The position numbers and the translations under genes are program-made. Positions 1-9,974 of a DNA stretch of 64,000 nucleotides are shown here, piece by piece. Every line of letters starts with the position of its first letter. The stretch's first letter is position 1. The DNA is from Pseudovibrio denitrificans JCM 12308 (GTDB lineage: Bacteria > Pseudomonadota > Alphaproteobacteria > Rhizobiales > Stappiaceae): positions 45,466 to 109,465 of the forward strand of contig NZ_BAZK01000018.1 of assembly GCF_001310815.1 (NCBI RefSeq). Direction: 5' to 3'. The notes under the pieces were generated by a model, which had not been told where the DNA came from, did no database searches, and was given only the letters and a program-made list of their open reading frames with translations.

Positions 1-443
1 TCGCTTTGGCTTCTATTGAAGTTGATGTTTCTGCGGTTGAAGTCGGGCAATCCATCACCGTAACTTGGCGTGGCAAGCCGGTCTTTATCCGTCAACGTAC
101 GGAGCAGGAGATCGCTGAAGCTGCAGCCGTTCCGCTTTCTGATCTGCCAGACCAGTTCGCACGTAACTCTAACCTAGAAGACGGTGCGGATGCGTCAGAT
201 GCAAACCGCGCAGCCGATGGCAAAGAAGCCTGGCTCGTCATGGTTGGTGTATGTACGCACCTTGGCTGTGTGCCACTTGGCCAGAAAAACGGCGACAACA
301 AAGGTGAGTTCGGTGGTTGGTTCTGCCCATGCCATGGCTCTCACTACGACACCGCTGGTCGTATCCGTAAAGGCCCGGCTCCAGAGAATATGCTCGTGCC
401 GCCTTACAAATTCACCACGGACGACACTGTCGTAATCGGCTGA
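1..443 (+). CDS. petA: Ubiquinol-cytochrome c reductase Rieske iron-sulfur subunit (5' end outside window)
   Basis: C-terminal part of the Rieske protein of the cytochrome bc1 complex, which passes electrons from ubiquinol to cytochrome c1 on the periplasmic side of the inner membrane. The reading frame is open from the first base of the window, so the N-terminal Tat signal/membrane anchor lies upstream. The TTG at position 6 is internal, not a start. Both [2Fe-2S] ligand boxes are visible: CTHLGC and CPCHGSH, each supplying one Cys and one His, with the second Cys of each box forming the usual disulfide. It heads the petABC operon; petB follows after 23 bases with a strong AGGAGG site. Confidence 0.97.
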   Translation, partial: ALASIEVDVSAVEVGQSITVTWRGKPVFIRQRTEQEIAEAAAVPLSDLPDQFARNSNLEDGADASDANRAADGKEAWLVMVGVCTHLGCVPLGQKNGDNKGEFGGWFCPCHGSHYDTAGRIRKGPAPENMLVPPYKFTTDDTVVIG

Positions 444-466
444 CGTGACCCCTTCAGGAGGCAGCT

Positions 467-1723
467 ATGGCTGGTCATTCTACTTATGAACCGCAAAACG
501 CTGGCGCCAAATGGCTTGAGCGTCGTTTGCCGGTTCTCTCCCTTGTTCATGGGAGCTTTGTCGCTTTTCCTACCCCGAAGAACCTGAACTACTGGTGGAC
601 CTTCGGCGGTATCGCATTCTTCATGCTGGTTGTGCAGCTGATCACCGGTATCGTTCTGGTGATGCACTACACTCCGCATGAAACTCTTGCGTTCCTCTCT
701 GTTGAACACATCATGCGCGATGTGAACTACGGATGGCTTATCCGCTATCTGCACATGAACGGCGCATCCATGTTCTTCATTGCAGTTTACATCCACATCT
801 TCCGTGGTCTGTACTACGGTTCCTACAAGGAACCACGTGAGATCGCCTGGATCCTTGGTGTTCTGCTGTTCCTGCTGATGATGGCGACTGCGTTCATGGG
901 CTACGTGCTTCCATGGGGTCAGATGTCACTGTGGGGCGCGACGGTTATTACTAACCTGTTCTCCGCGATCCCGATTGTTGGCGACAGCATCACTACATGG
1001 CTCTGGGGTGGCTTCTCCGTTGGTAACCCAACTCTGAACCGCTTCTTCTCACTGCACTATCTGCTGCCATTTGTGATTGTTGGTATTGTGATCCTGCACA
1101 TCTGGGCGTTCCACGTTGCTGGTAACAACAACCCAGTTGGTGTTGATCCAAAATCCGAGAAGGACACGATCCCATTCCATCCGTACTACACGATGAAGGA
1201 TCTGTTCGCGATTGTTGTCTTCATGATCTTCTTCTCCTGGTTCGCATTCTACCTGCCGAACTATATGGGTCACCCAGACAACTACATCGAAGCAAACCCA
1301 ATGGTAACGCCTGCACACATCGTGCCTGAATGGTACTTCCTGCCGTTCTACGCGATCCTGCGTGCGATCACTTTCGATATCGGCCCAATTCCTTCGAAGC
1401 TGGGTGGTGTTATCGCAATGTTTGGCGCAATCGCAGTGCTCTTCGTACTGCCATGGCTCGACACTTCCAAGGTTCGCTCTGCGCGTTTCCGTCCAGTTTA
1501 CAAGTTCTTCTTCTGGCTGTTCGGTTTCACCTGTGTGATGCTTGGTTGGCTCGGTGCAATGCCTGCAGAACAGCCATACGTGGCTCTGGCTCAGGTCTTC
1601 ACTGCACTGTACTTCGCTCACTTCCTGATCGTTCTGCCAGTTCTTGGACTGATCGAAACGCCTCGGAAAGTTCCTGACTCAATCAACGATGCAGTGCTGG
1701 GTAAAACCGGCGAAGCGGCTTAA
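467..1723 (+). CDS. petB: Cytochrome b subunit of the bc1 complex
   Basis: Core membrane subunit carrying hemes bL and bH and the two quinone sites. 418 residues, normal for alphaproteobacterial cytochrome b. Multiple hydrophobic helices are clear. Diagnostic motifs include GYVLPWGQMS in the third helix region, His residues in RYLHMNGASMFF and ILHIWAFH for heme ligation, and the Qo-site motif PEWYFLPFYAILRA. The AGGAGG-type ribosome binding site at about 456-462 supports the ATG at 467. Second gene of petABC, 18 bases before petC, so the three subunits are co-transcribed. Confidence 0.98.
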   Translation: MAGHSTYEPQNAGAKWLERRLPVLSLVHGSFVAFPTPKNLNYWWTFGGIAFFMLVVQLITGIVLVMHYTPHETLAFLSVEHIMRDVNYGWLIRYLHMNGASMFFIAVYIHIFRGLYYGSYKEPREIAWILGVLLFLLMMATAFMGYVLPWGQMSLWGATVITNLFSAIPIVGDSITTWLWGGFSVGNPTLNRFFSLHYLLPFVIVGIVILHIWAFHVAGNNNPVGVDPKSEKDTIPFHPYYTMKDLFAIVVFMIFFSWFAFYLPNYMGHPDNYIEANPMVTPAHIVPEWYFLPFYAILRAITFDIGPIPSKLGGVIAMFGAIAVLFVLPWLDTSKVRSARFRPVYKFFFWLFGFTCVMLGWLGAMPAEQPYVALAQVFTALYFAHFLIVLPVLGLIETPRKVPDSINDAVLGKTGEAA

Positions 1724-1741
1724 GGGCAGGGGAATTTAAAG

Positions 1742-2584
1742 ATGAAAAATCTAATGTTCAAAAGCGCTCGCGCACTTGCTGTTGTTGCAGGTCTTGTAGT
1801 GGCAGGCCCAGCTCTGGCAGCTGGTGATGCTCCGCACGTTGAGAAGCAGCCTTGGTCTTTTGCTGGTCCTTTTGGTCAGTTTGACAAAGCGCAGCTGCAG
1901 CGTGGTTTTCAGGTGTACCAGGAAGTTTGTTCTTCCTGTCACGGTCTGAGCCTCGTTGCATTCCGTAACCTCGCTGAGGAAGGCGGACCTGGCTTCTCCG
2001 TTGATGAAGTTAAGGCTCTTGCAGCTGAGTACTCCATCGTAGATGGTCCGGATGATGAAGGTGAAATGTTCGAGCGCGAAGGCAAGCCGTTCGACAAGTT
2101 CCCTTCTCCGTTCCCGAACGAGCAGGCAGCACGTGCTTCTAACAACGGTGCTTACCCACCAGACCTGTCTCTGATGGCTAAAGCCCGCGCAGTGACCCGT
2201 GGTTTCCCATGGTTCGTTCTGGATATTGCTACGCAGTATCAGGAAAACGGCCCGGACTACCTCTACGGCCTGCTGACTGGTTACCACGAAGCTCCTGAGG
2301 GCGTTGAAGTTCCAGAAGGTCAGTACTACAACACCGGCTTCATCGCTGGTAAGACGCTTGCAATGGCGCCACCACTCTCTGACGAGCTGGTTGAGTACTC
2401 CGATGGTTCTCCAATGACTACTGATCAGTACGCTCGTGACGTTTCTGCATTCTTGATGTGGGCAGCTGAGCCTCATCTGGAAGCACGTAAGCGTATCGGC
2501 TTCGGCGTCATGGCATTCCTGATCCTGTTTGCATCTTTGCTGTACTTCACAAAGCGCAAGATCTGGAGCAATGTAGACCACTAA
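1742..2584 (+). CDS. petC: Cytochrome c1 of the bc1 complex
   Basis: 280 residues. A Sec signal peptide of about 27 residues ends in GPALAA. The c-type heme site is CSSCH at residues 63-67. A Met ligand probably lies in AMAPPLSDE near residue 205. One C-terminal transmembrane helix (FGVMAFLILFASLLYF) anchors the domain, followed by a positive stop-transfer tail. It accepts electrons from the Rieske protein and gives them to a soluble or membrane cytochrome c. Last gene of petABC; an intrinsic terminator follows 20 bases after the stop. Confidence 0.98.
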   Translation: MKNLMFKSARALAVVAGLVVAGPALAAGDAPHVEKQPWSFAGPFGQFDKAQLQRGFQVYQEVCSSCHGLSLVAFRNLAEEGGPGFSVDEVKALAAEYSIVDGPDDEGEMFEREGKPFDKFPSPFPNEQAARASNNGAYPPDLSLMAKARAVTRGFPWFVLDIATQYQENGPDYLYGLLTGYHEAPEGVEVPEGQYYNTGFIAGKTLAMAPPLSDELVEYSDGSPMTTDQYARDVSAFLMWAAEPHLEARKRIGFGVMAFLILFASLLYFTKRKIWSNVDH

Positions 2585-2602
2585 GGTCACATCGATACTT
2601 TC

Positions 2603-2638
2603 AAAAAGGGCTATCCTATTCGGGTAGCCCTTTTTTTT
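2603..2638 (+). terminator. Intrinsic terminator of petABC
   Basis: GGGCTA (2608-2613) pairs with TAGCCC (2625-2630) and is followed by a run of T residues from 2631. It lies directly after petC and before mtnP. Confidence 0.85.
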
Positions 2639-2729
2639 GGGGTTGGCGTCTGGATTTGATGTAGTGCCAACTTCACGAGACTGAATCAGGTAAAGTGCAC
2701 TGAAACTGGCGATAAGCGGAGAGAGCGAT

Positions 2730-3602
2730 ATGCAGGCGGTTCTGGGTATTATCGGAGGTTCTGGCCTCTACAATATTCCTGGTTTTGAAAATGCCCGATG
2801 GGAGCGGATTGAAAGCCCATGGGGCGAGCCAAGCGATGATGTCTGTATTGGCGAGATTGATGGCCTGAAGGTTGTCTTCCTGCCGCGTCACGGTCGTGGC
2901 CACGTGCATTCTCCGAGCGAGATCAACTATCGCGCCAACATCGACGTGCTCAAGCGTGCTGGTGTGACGGATCTGATTTCCGTCAGTGCTTGCGGTTCTT
3001 TGAAAGAAGAGTATGCGCCGGGGACGTTCGTGCTGGTTGACCAGTTTATTGACCGGACGTTTGCCCGTGAGAAGAGTTTCTTTGGCACTGGCTGTGTGGC
3101 GCACGTCTCTGTAGCGGACCCAGTTTCACCGTTACTGGTGGATGTGGTGGAAGGTGCCTGTCAAGAAGAGGGCCTTACGTATAGCCGCGGTGGGACTTAT
3201 CTGGCTATGGAAGGGCCGCAGTTTTCTTCTAAAGCTGAGAGCCATCTGTATCGTTCTTGGGGCTGTGACGTGATTGGCATGACGAACATGCCAGAAGCAA
3301 AGCTAGCCCGAGAAGCAGAAATCAGCTACTCAACGGTGGCAATGGTGACCGATTACGACAGCTGGCATGCTGATCATGGCAATGTCGATATCAATGCGAT
3401 CATCAAGGTTCTGCATGAGAACGTGGAAAGCGCTCAGAAGCTTGTGCTGGCGGTGGCCCGCAAACTGCCGAGAGAACATCAGCAATGCCCGATTGGCTCC
3501 AACACTGCGCTCGATTTTGCGATTATGACTGCTGAGGACAAACGAGATCCTGAGCTGCTTGCAAAGCTTGATGCTGTCGCTGGACGTGTGCTGAAAAAAT
3601 AA
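2730..3602 (+). CDS. mtnP: S-methyl-5'-thioadenosine phosphorylase
   Basis: Cytoplasmic phosphorylase splitting methylthioadenosine into adenine and 5-methylthioribose-1-phosphate in polyamine/methionine salvage. 290 residues, family-typical. Visible motifs are the N-terminal phosphate loop GIIGGSGLY, the PRHGRGH box, and the purine/ribose-binding segment GGTYLAMEGPQFSS with its Met-Glu-Gly. Its neighbour is adenine phosphoribosyltransferase (apt), which recycles the adenine released, so the two form a functional pair. The start at 2730 follows GGAGAGAG upstream. Confidence 0.96.
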   Translation: MQAVLGIIGGSGLYNIPGFENARWERIESPWGEPSDDVCIGEIDGLKVVFLPRHGRGHVHSPSEINYRANIDVLKRAGVTDLISVSACGSLKEEYAPGTFVLVDQFIDRTFAREKSFFGTGCVAHVSVADPVSPLLVDVVEGACQEEGLTYSRGGTYLAMEGPQFSSKAESHLYRSWGCDVIGMTNMPEAKLAREAEISYSTVAMVTDYDSWHADHGNVDINAIIKVLHENVESAQKLVLAVARKLPREHQQCPIGSNTALDFAIMTAEDKRDPELLAKLDAVAGRVLKK

Positions 3603-3623
3603 CTGATTACCTGAGTGATCCTG

Positions 3624-3645
3624 AAGGCCCTGAGCGGAGGGCCTT
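3624..3645 (+). terminator. Hairpin between mtnP and apt
   Basis: AAGGCCCT (3624-3631) and AGGGCCTT (3638-3645) form a perfect 8-bp stem with a GAGCGG loop. There is only a short T stretch after it, so it may be a weak terminator or a processing/attenuating hairpin between two functionally linked genes. Confidence 0.45.
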
Positions 3646-3682
3646 TGACTGAAACAATGCAATTCAAAACGTGGAAATGACC

Positions 3683-4237
3683 ATGACTGACACACTGAAC
3701 ACAATCTCAGAGGAGCTGATCGCGTCTATTCGCACGATCCCGGACTATCCGAAGGAAGGTATCCTGTTCCGCGATATCACGACGCTTCTGAGCGATCCTC
3801 GTGCGTTCCGCCGTGCGGTTGATGCACTGGTGCAGCCGTGGGCTGGCTCGAAGATTGAGCAGGTTGCTGGTATTGAAGCGCGTGGCTTCATTCTGGGTGG
3901 TGCTGTGGCTCACCAGTTGTCTGCTGGTTTCCTGCCTGTGCGCAAAAAAGGTAAGCTGCCGTTCAAGACCATCGAGCAAGAGTATGAGCTTGAGTATGGC
4001 ACAGACACCATTGAGATCCACTGTGATGCTGTGAAGCCGGGTGAGAAGGTAATTCTGGTAGACGACCTGATTGCGACTGGTGGTACTGCGGAAGCGGCTG
4101 TGAAGCTGCTGAGAAGTGCTGGTGCTGACATTGTGGCGGCTTGCTTCATTGTCGATTTGCCAGAACTGCAAGGACGTGCAAAACTGGAAGCTCTGGACGT
4201 TCCTGTCAGGACATTGGTGGAGTTTCCCGGTCATTGA
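3683..4237 (+). CDS. apt: Adenine phosphoribosyltransferase
   Basis: Salvages adenine to AMP using PRPP. About 184 residues, typical. The PRPP-binding motif VILVDDLIATGGT is intact near residue 125, and the adenine-site segment GIEARGFILGG is present. Three in-frame starts exist (GTG 3671, ATG 3677, ATG 3683). I prefer 3683 because the purine stretch GTGGAAA sits at ribosome-binding distance and MTDTLNTISEEL matches family N-termini. The stop overlaps the TTG start of the following bluB gene, suggesting translational coupling. Confidence 0.94.
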   Translation: MTDTLNTISEELIASIRTIPDYPKEGILFRDITTLLSDPRAFRRAVDALVQPWAGSKIEQVAGIEARGFILGGAVAHQLSAGFLPVRKKGKLPFKTIEQEYELEYGTDTIEIHCDAVKPGEKVILVDDLIATGGTAEAAVKLLRSAGADIVAACFIVDLPELQGRAKLEALDVPVRTLVEFPGH

Positions 4238-4943
4238 ATGACGCCTTTGTAGAGCAAGGCCCGCAGTTTTCTGAGGCCTTCAACCAAGATTTTGAATTGC
4301 TTTTGAAATGGCGCAGGGATGTGCGCCATTTCAAGCAAGACATGATTGATCGCGAAACCGTTGAAGAGCTTTTGCGATTAACTGATCTTTCCCCAAGCGT
4401 CGGCAACAGTCAGCCGTGGCGCTTTATCGAGGTAAGCCAGCCCTCAAACCGAGAGGCGGTTTATCTCAATTTCCAACAGGCAAATGCAGAGGCCTGACGG
4501 GCTACAAGGGAGAGCGTGCGGAGAGCTATGCCAAGCTCAAGCTGCAGGGTTTGACCGACGCTCCGCTGCAATTTGCCGTTTTTTGTGATCTTGAACCAAC
4601 ACAGGGAGCTGGGCTGGGACGGCAGACCATGCCGGAGACGCTGGCCTATTCTTGTGTTAGCGCAATTAACTGCCTTTGGCTTACTGCTAGAGCGAAAGGC
4701 ATTGGCGTTGGTTGGGTGTCTATTCTCAATCCAGATGGTGTCGGAAAGCTGTTTGGCGTTCCTGACAGCTGGAAGTTCGTAGCCTATCTGTGCATTGGCT
4801 ACCCGGTTGAGAATAACCTGACGCCCGAACTTCAACGCACCGGCTGGCAGGCACGTACTGCCACTGAATTGCGAATGTTAAAAGATATTGATCTAGTTAG
4901 GCCAGAAGCCAAACAGGAGTCTTCTTCGTGTCAATCCAAGTAA
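4234..4943 (+). CDS. bluB: 5,6-dimethylbenzimidazole synthase BluB (frameshifted as read)
   Basis: Flavin-destructase nitroreductase-fold enzyme making the lower ligand of vitamin B12 from FMNH2. The first part carries LLKWRRDVRHF and LSPSVGNSQPWRF; the second part has GLGRQTMPETLAYS and GIGVGWVSILNP, all typical of BluB. The halves are in different frames. The junction is at 4491-4494, where GAGGCCTGA would read through as GAGGCCCTGACG if one C were restored (ANAEA then LTGYKGERA). One-base loss from a CCC run is the simplest explanation, so the gene is probably intact in the organism. The start is TTG 4234, overlapping the apt stop. Confidence 0.88.
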
Positions 4944-5422
4944 GAGCAATTGAGCCAGAAGATCGAGAGCAGGTTGTTGAGCTGCTCGTGAACCGGTGGA
5001 CCAGTCCTGAGCAGTTGCTTGATGGCGAGATGGTGGATGCATCCAAGCTGCCAGGATACCTTGCTCTGGATGAAGGTCGTTTGGTTGGCATGATTACGCT
5101 GATCAAACGTGAACAGGAATGGGAGATCCTTACTCTCGATTCGTTGCAGCGCTGGGGTGGTATCGGAACGCTTTTGCTGGACGCCTCTGTTGATGCCGCT
5201 CGCAAAGAGGGTATTGGCCGCATTATGGTGCGCACTTCCAACGACAATCTGGATGCATTTCGGTTTTATCAGAGACGCAGCTTCCGTTTAGAGAAAGTCG
5301 TTCAGGGCGTCATCGATGAAGAACGTAAGTTAAAACCCGAAATACCAGTCACAGGTCTGCACGGGATACCGTTGCGTGATGAGGTGATTTTTGGTCGGGA
5401 TATAACCGGGAATCGATCTTAG
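4928..5422 (+). CDS. GNAT family N-acetyltransferase
   Basis: 164-residue GCN5-related acetyltransferase of unknown substrate. The acetyl-CoA binding motif region is QRWGGIGTLLLDASVDAA, followed by the C-terminal NDNLDAFRFYQRRSFR segment typical of the fold. The start is GTG 4928, with AGGAG at 4916-4920. It overlaps the end of bluB by 16 bases and is likely co-transcribed with apt-bluB, but nothing links it to cobalamin synthesis. No signal peptide or membrane segment. Confidence 0.85.
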   Translation: MSIQVRAIEPEDREQVVELLVNRWTSPEQLLDGEMVDASKLPGYLALDEGRLVGMITLIKREQEWEILTLDSLQRWGGIGTLLLDASVDAARKEGIGRIMVRTSNDNLDAFRFYQRRSFRLEKVVQGVIDEERKLKPEIPVTGLHGIPLRDEVIFGRDITGNRS

Positions 5423-5491
5423 CTTTACTTTCAAACGGTCTTTGACTAACTTTGTGAAAGTTTAAATAAAATTGTAACTGAGGGTTGTGTT

Positions 5492-6286
5492 GTGATCGTC
5501 CGCATAATCGAATTGGTGCGACGCTATAGAACGATACGGCTCTCCTTACTGGCCACTGTCCTGGATTGCTCTGTCGATGAGATCCTGTATGCGGTAGATG
5601 GGCTGGAAAACAATGCTATCATGCGCGTGCGGGGCAACTCGCTGGTTTCCAATGAGGCCATCGCGGAGAGCGACATCAGCGTGCGCATGCATTCCCGCTT
5701 TGCAGAGAAGAACGCCGTTGGCAAGTTGGCGGCCAGCCTGATCAAGGATGGTGATCGTCTTCTGATTGAAGCGGGGAGCACACTTTCCCTTTTTGCCAAT
5801 CATCTGAAAGAGAAGAAAGACCTGTCCGTTGCGACCACCAGTCCGCTGATTGCTGAGAGCCTTGTGCGACACAGCCGGGCGTGCAGCGTGGAACTGATTG
5901 GGGGCAAGCTGGCTGCTCATACGACCGCGCTTCATGGTGAGGAGACCATGGCGCGCATTCGTGATCTGGAGGTTGATTGGACCATTCTGAGCCCCACCAG
6001 CATGTGCATTCACAAAGGGGCCTGCTATTTCCATAAAGTCGATGCTGAAACGAGCTTATTGATGCAGCGTAGTGCGAAGAAAACTATGATGCTCAGTGAT
6101 AGTTCTAAGTTAGGCGTCCCCAGCCGCTACACTGCGCAAACAATGCAAGGTGTAGATGTCTTTATTACTGATAATAATGGAGAATTAGGTTTTGCTGAAA
6201 TAGAGCATCATCTTAAAAAAGCTCGCGTTTTTCATGCGATTTCAGAAGATGCTGACAGCGAAGATTTCATTCTCTTGAATAGTTGA
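5492..6286 (+). CDS. DeoR-like transcriptional regulator, first of a tandem pair
   Basis: 264 residues. A short N-terminal helix-turn-helix-like segment (residues 1-50) is followed by a DeoR-type sugar-phosphate sensor domain. The sensor part shows the family signatures DRLLIEAGSTLSLFANHL, VELIGGKL and SDSSKLGVPS. The HTH departs from the usual DeoR pattern and lacks the common TIRRDL recognition helix sequence. By eye it is clearly paralogous to the next gene. No sugar kinase, isomerase or transporter gene lies beside it, which is unusual for the family. The start is GTG 5492 after an AT-rich stretch; target and ligand are unknown. Confidence 0.82.
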   Translation: MIVRIIELVRRYRTIRLSLLATVLDCSVDEILYAVDGLENNAIMRVRGNSLVSNEAIAESDISVRMHSRFAEKNAVGKLAASLIKDGDRLLIEAGSTLSLFANHLKEKKDLSVATTSPLIAESLVRHSRACSVELIGGKLAAHTTALHGEETMARIRDLEVDWTILSPTSMCIHKGACYFHKVDAETSLLMQRSAKKTMMLSDSSKLGVPSRYTAQTMQGVDVFITDNNGELGFAEIEHHLKKARVFHAISEDADSEDFILLNS

Positions 6287-6361
6287 TAAATTTTAATCTT
6301 TTTCGATAAAAATGAACGATGTTTACTACCGGAATAGTATCTTGGATCTAGGCCTACTTAG

Positions 6362-7171
6362 ATGATTAATGACTTAATGGTGGACGTTCTGGCCAATCTG
6401 GTGAAACGCCACAGACGTATTTCTTTGACTGCTGCTGCAGATATTTTGGGAATGGACTTTGAAGAGCTCACAAGTCTGGCAAAGGTTTTGTCAGAGCGTG
6501 AGGAGTTTGAGCTCTTTGACAATTCAATATGTTTTCTTATGCCGCGAGATCAGGATGCTTATCGGGTAAGGCTACGCAGCCATTACATCGAGAAGTATGC
6601 CATTGGACGTCTTGCTGCCTCTTTCATTCAGGAAGGCGACCATGTGGTCGTTGAATCCGGAAGTACCATGACCATCCTTGCGCAGCACCTTGCGCAAGTA
6701 GAGCAGATTAAAGTTTCGACCAATTCCTATGCGGTTGCCTCCATGATTATTGGAGCGGAGACAGCTGCGGATATTCATGTGATTGGTGGGCACCTTTACA
6801 CAGACGGGCAGGGGGCGTTGGGTCCGATCGCTCTGGATACGGTTGCTGGACTGAACGCAGACTGGGGGATCATTTGTCCTGTTGGTTTGTCTGCGGAAGG
6901 CGACCTCATGTACTACGTGGAGGAAGAAGCCAAATTTGCGCGGGCTGTGATGGCCTCCTGCAAGCGGACGATGGTTCTGTGTAACTCCAGTAAGATTGGC
7001 GTGCCGAGCCGCTTTGTAGCCAACTCCTGCGCTCAGGCGGATATGCTGATTGTCGACAGCGGTGTTGAGCCAAGCATTCTGGATAGCCTCGTTGCTCAGG
7101 GCGTGAAGGACGTGCACGTGGCTGATGTGGAAGCGGAAGCTTCCAGTGAAATTGTATTGCTTGATATCTGA
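6362..7171 (+). CDS. DeoR-like transcriptional regulator, second of a tandem pair
   Basis: 269 residues. Same organisation as its upstream neighbour: a degenerate N-terminal HTH (VKRHRRISLTAAADILGM) and a DeoRC sensor domain with HVVVESGSTMTILAQHL, IHVIGGHL and CNSSKIGVPSRF. The two genes are 75 bases apart on the same strand and align along their whole length, so they arose by tandem duplication. It is followed by a bidirectional terminator and the convergent ychF gene. Ligand and regulon unknown. Confidence 0.82.
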   Translation: MINDLMVDVLANLVKRHRRISLTAAADILGMDFEELTSLAKVLSEREEFELFDNSICFLMPRDQDAYRVRLRSHYIEKYAIGRLAASFIQEGDHVVVESGSTMTILAQHLAQVEQIKVSTNSYAVASMIIGAETAADIHVIGGHLYTDGQGALGPIALDTVAGLNADWGIICPVGLSAEGDLMYYVEEEAKFARAVMASCKRTMVLCNSSKIGVPSRFVANSCAQADMLIVDSGVEPSILDSLVAQGVKDVHVADVEAEASSEIVLLDI

Positions 7172-7194
7172 TTTTATTTCTTTGTTTCTAAACT

Positions 7195-7222
7195 AAAAAA
7201 GGCGCTCGATTGAGCGCCTTTT
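7195..7222. terminator. Bidirectional terminator between the DeoR-like gene and ychF
   Basis: A-run, then GGCGCTC, GATT loop, GAGCGCC, then TTTT. It works in both directions between the convergent genes. Confidence 0.85.
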
Positions 7223-7249
7223 GTGTTTCTTGCGATGTTGGATCGCCGA

Positions 7250-8350
<1,101 letters not shown>

Positions 8351-9114
8351 TTACTCTTGTCCTTTCGATCCAAATAGCTGCTCAAGCGCTGAGGCGAGCG
8401 GCCCTTTTTTGTTAGCTTCTTTGTCCTGATAGCCGGTTGCTTTAGGCGCTGGCTTTTTTTCTGGCTCAGGCTTGGCGGTGTCCTGCTTTTTCTTTGCAGC
8501 CGCGTCGCGTGAGCTTTCCTTTTTATAAGGTTTGCCAGAGCCTTCCGGGCGGGTTGCCAGTGTCACCTTGTTGGCGAACTGGTTGTCCTGGTGCTGAGCA
8601 AGGAGCGGGGCGTTGTCTGCGACAGCCTCTAAAAGAGGTTCCAGCCACTCCTGATCCGCTTTTGCAAAGTCACCCAATACCCACTGATGCACACGGTCCT
8701 TATGGCCCGGGTGGCCGATGCCGAGGCGGACACGGCGATAGGCATCTGTGATGTGTGCTGTGATGGAGCGCAGACCATTGTGGCCGCCATGACCACCGCC
8801 GTTTTTCAGGCGGAACTTGGCAGGAGGCAGGTCCAGCTCGTCATAGAGCACGACAACATCTTGTGGGGTGAGCTTGTAGAAACGGAGTGCTTCGCCTACG
8901 GAACGACCACTTTCGTTCATGTAGGTTGTTGCTTCATAAGCAAGACTTTTTCGCCTGCCAATGTGCCTTCAGAAACATGTGCCTGAAAGCGAGCCCGCCA
9001 TGGGCTGAATGAGCTATGGCGGCGATGAATTTCATCTGCCGCCATGAACCCGATATTGTGACGATTATTCTCGTATTTAGGGCCTGGATTACCGAGGCCG
9101 ACAAACAGCTTCAT
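8351..9114 (-). CDS. pth: Peptidyl-tRNA hydrolase (frameshifted as read)
   Basis: Recycles peptidyl-tRNA dropped from ribosomes; normally essential. The N-terminal part has FVGLGNPGPKYENNRHNIGF with the catalytic His. The rest, in another frame, has YMNESGRSVGEALRFY, DELDLPPAKFRLKNGGGHGGHNGLRS and GHPGHKDRV. The break is at 8926-8927; restoring one base in the AA/TT run rejoins KQQTYMNESG. Since the gene is essential, I take this as a sequence error. The C-terminus has a Lys/Pro/Glu-rich extension of about 60 residues beyond the enzyme domain, common in alphaproteobacteria. Start ATG 9114; middle gene of rplY-pth-ychF. Confidence 0.93.
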
Positions 9115-9145
9115 AGGTATGGTTCCAAGCCTTGAATTCAGAGAA

Positions 9146-9760
9146 TTACTCTTCGCCTTCACCTTCTTCAGAAGCTTCGTCAGCTTCTTTCAGACCTGCA
9201 GGAGCTGCAATGGTGGAGATGGTGAAGTCACGGTCTGTGATGGTTGGCGCGCAACCAGCTGGCAGCTTAACAGCAGAGATGTGCTGGGAAGAGCCGAGGT
9301 CTGCTTCAGCCAGATCAACTTCGATAGCTTCTGGGATAGCAGTTGCTGGAACAGTCATTTCAACAGTGTGACGAACAACGTTCAGAACACCACCGCGCTT
9401 CAGACCTGGGGAAGTTTCTTCGTTCAGGAACTTCACTGGGATTTCAACTGTCAGAGTAGCGTCTGCAGAAACGCGCAGGAAGTCAACGTGCATCAGAGTG
9501 TCTTTAACCGGATGCAGCTGGAAGTCTTTTGCGATTACAGAAGTTTTTTCGCCGTTCAGGTCGATTGTACCGACGTGAGACAGGAAACCGCCCTTATGAA
9601 GGGTCATGGTTGCTTCTTTAAGAGGCAGGTTGATGGATACTGCTTCTTTTTTGTCGCCGTAGATTACTGCTGGTACAAGACCTTCACGACGAGCTGCACG
9701 AGCGGCCCCCTTGCCGGCCCGTTCACGCACCTGTGCTTTCAGCTCATAGCTGTTTGCCAT
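9146..9760 (-). CDS. rplY: 50S ribosomal protein L25/general stress protein Ctc
   Basis: 204 residues: an N-terminal L25 domain that binds 5S rRNA (SYELKAQVRERAGKGAARAARREG, VPAVIYGD) plus the C-terminal TL5/CTC beta domain (LNVVRHTVEMTVPATAIP), ending in an acidic tail. The ATG at 9760 is chosen because CTAGGAGATTCCACC precedes it. The gene lies 31 bases upstream of pth and is the first gene of that operon. Confidence 0.96.
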   Translation of the reverse strand: MANSYELKAQVRERAGKGAARAARREGLVPAVIYGDKKEAVSINLPLKEATMTLHKGGFLSHVGTIDLNGEKTSVIAKDFQLHPVKDTLMHVDFLRVSADATLTVEIPVKFLNEETSPGLKRGGVLNVVRHTVEMTVPATAIPEAIEVDLAEADLGSSQHISAVKLPAGCAPTITDRDFTISTIAAPAGLKEADEASEEGEGEE

Positions 9761-9925
9761 GGTGGAATCTCCTAGTTTGATAATAAAAGTAAGGCCGCGG
9801 GAGCGACAGAATTCTGCGCTCAACTACGGCCAACTTTGTACGCCTCCTCCAAGGGTGTCGACGTACGCGGCTCGTATAGCTGAACTTCCTTTAAAGAGCA
9901 AGAGCAACCGTAGAGCCTACAATAA

Positions 9926-9950
9926 GAAAAACCGGGGCGTACCCCGGTTT
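9926..9950 (-). terminator. Intrinsic terminator of prs
   Basis: On the minus strand AACCGGGG, short loop, CCCCGGTT, then TTTT. It is placed 25 bases after the prs stop codon. Confidence 0.85.
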
Positions 9951-9974
9951 CTCAAAGCCTGTGATTAAAGCGAA

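Noticed and set aside
1751..2590. 279-codon open frame opposite petC
   Set aside because: Antisense shadow of a high-confidence cytochrome c1 gene.
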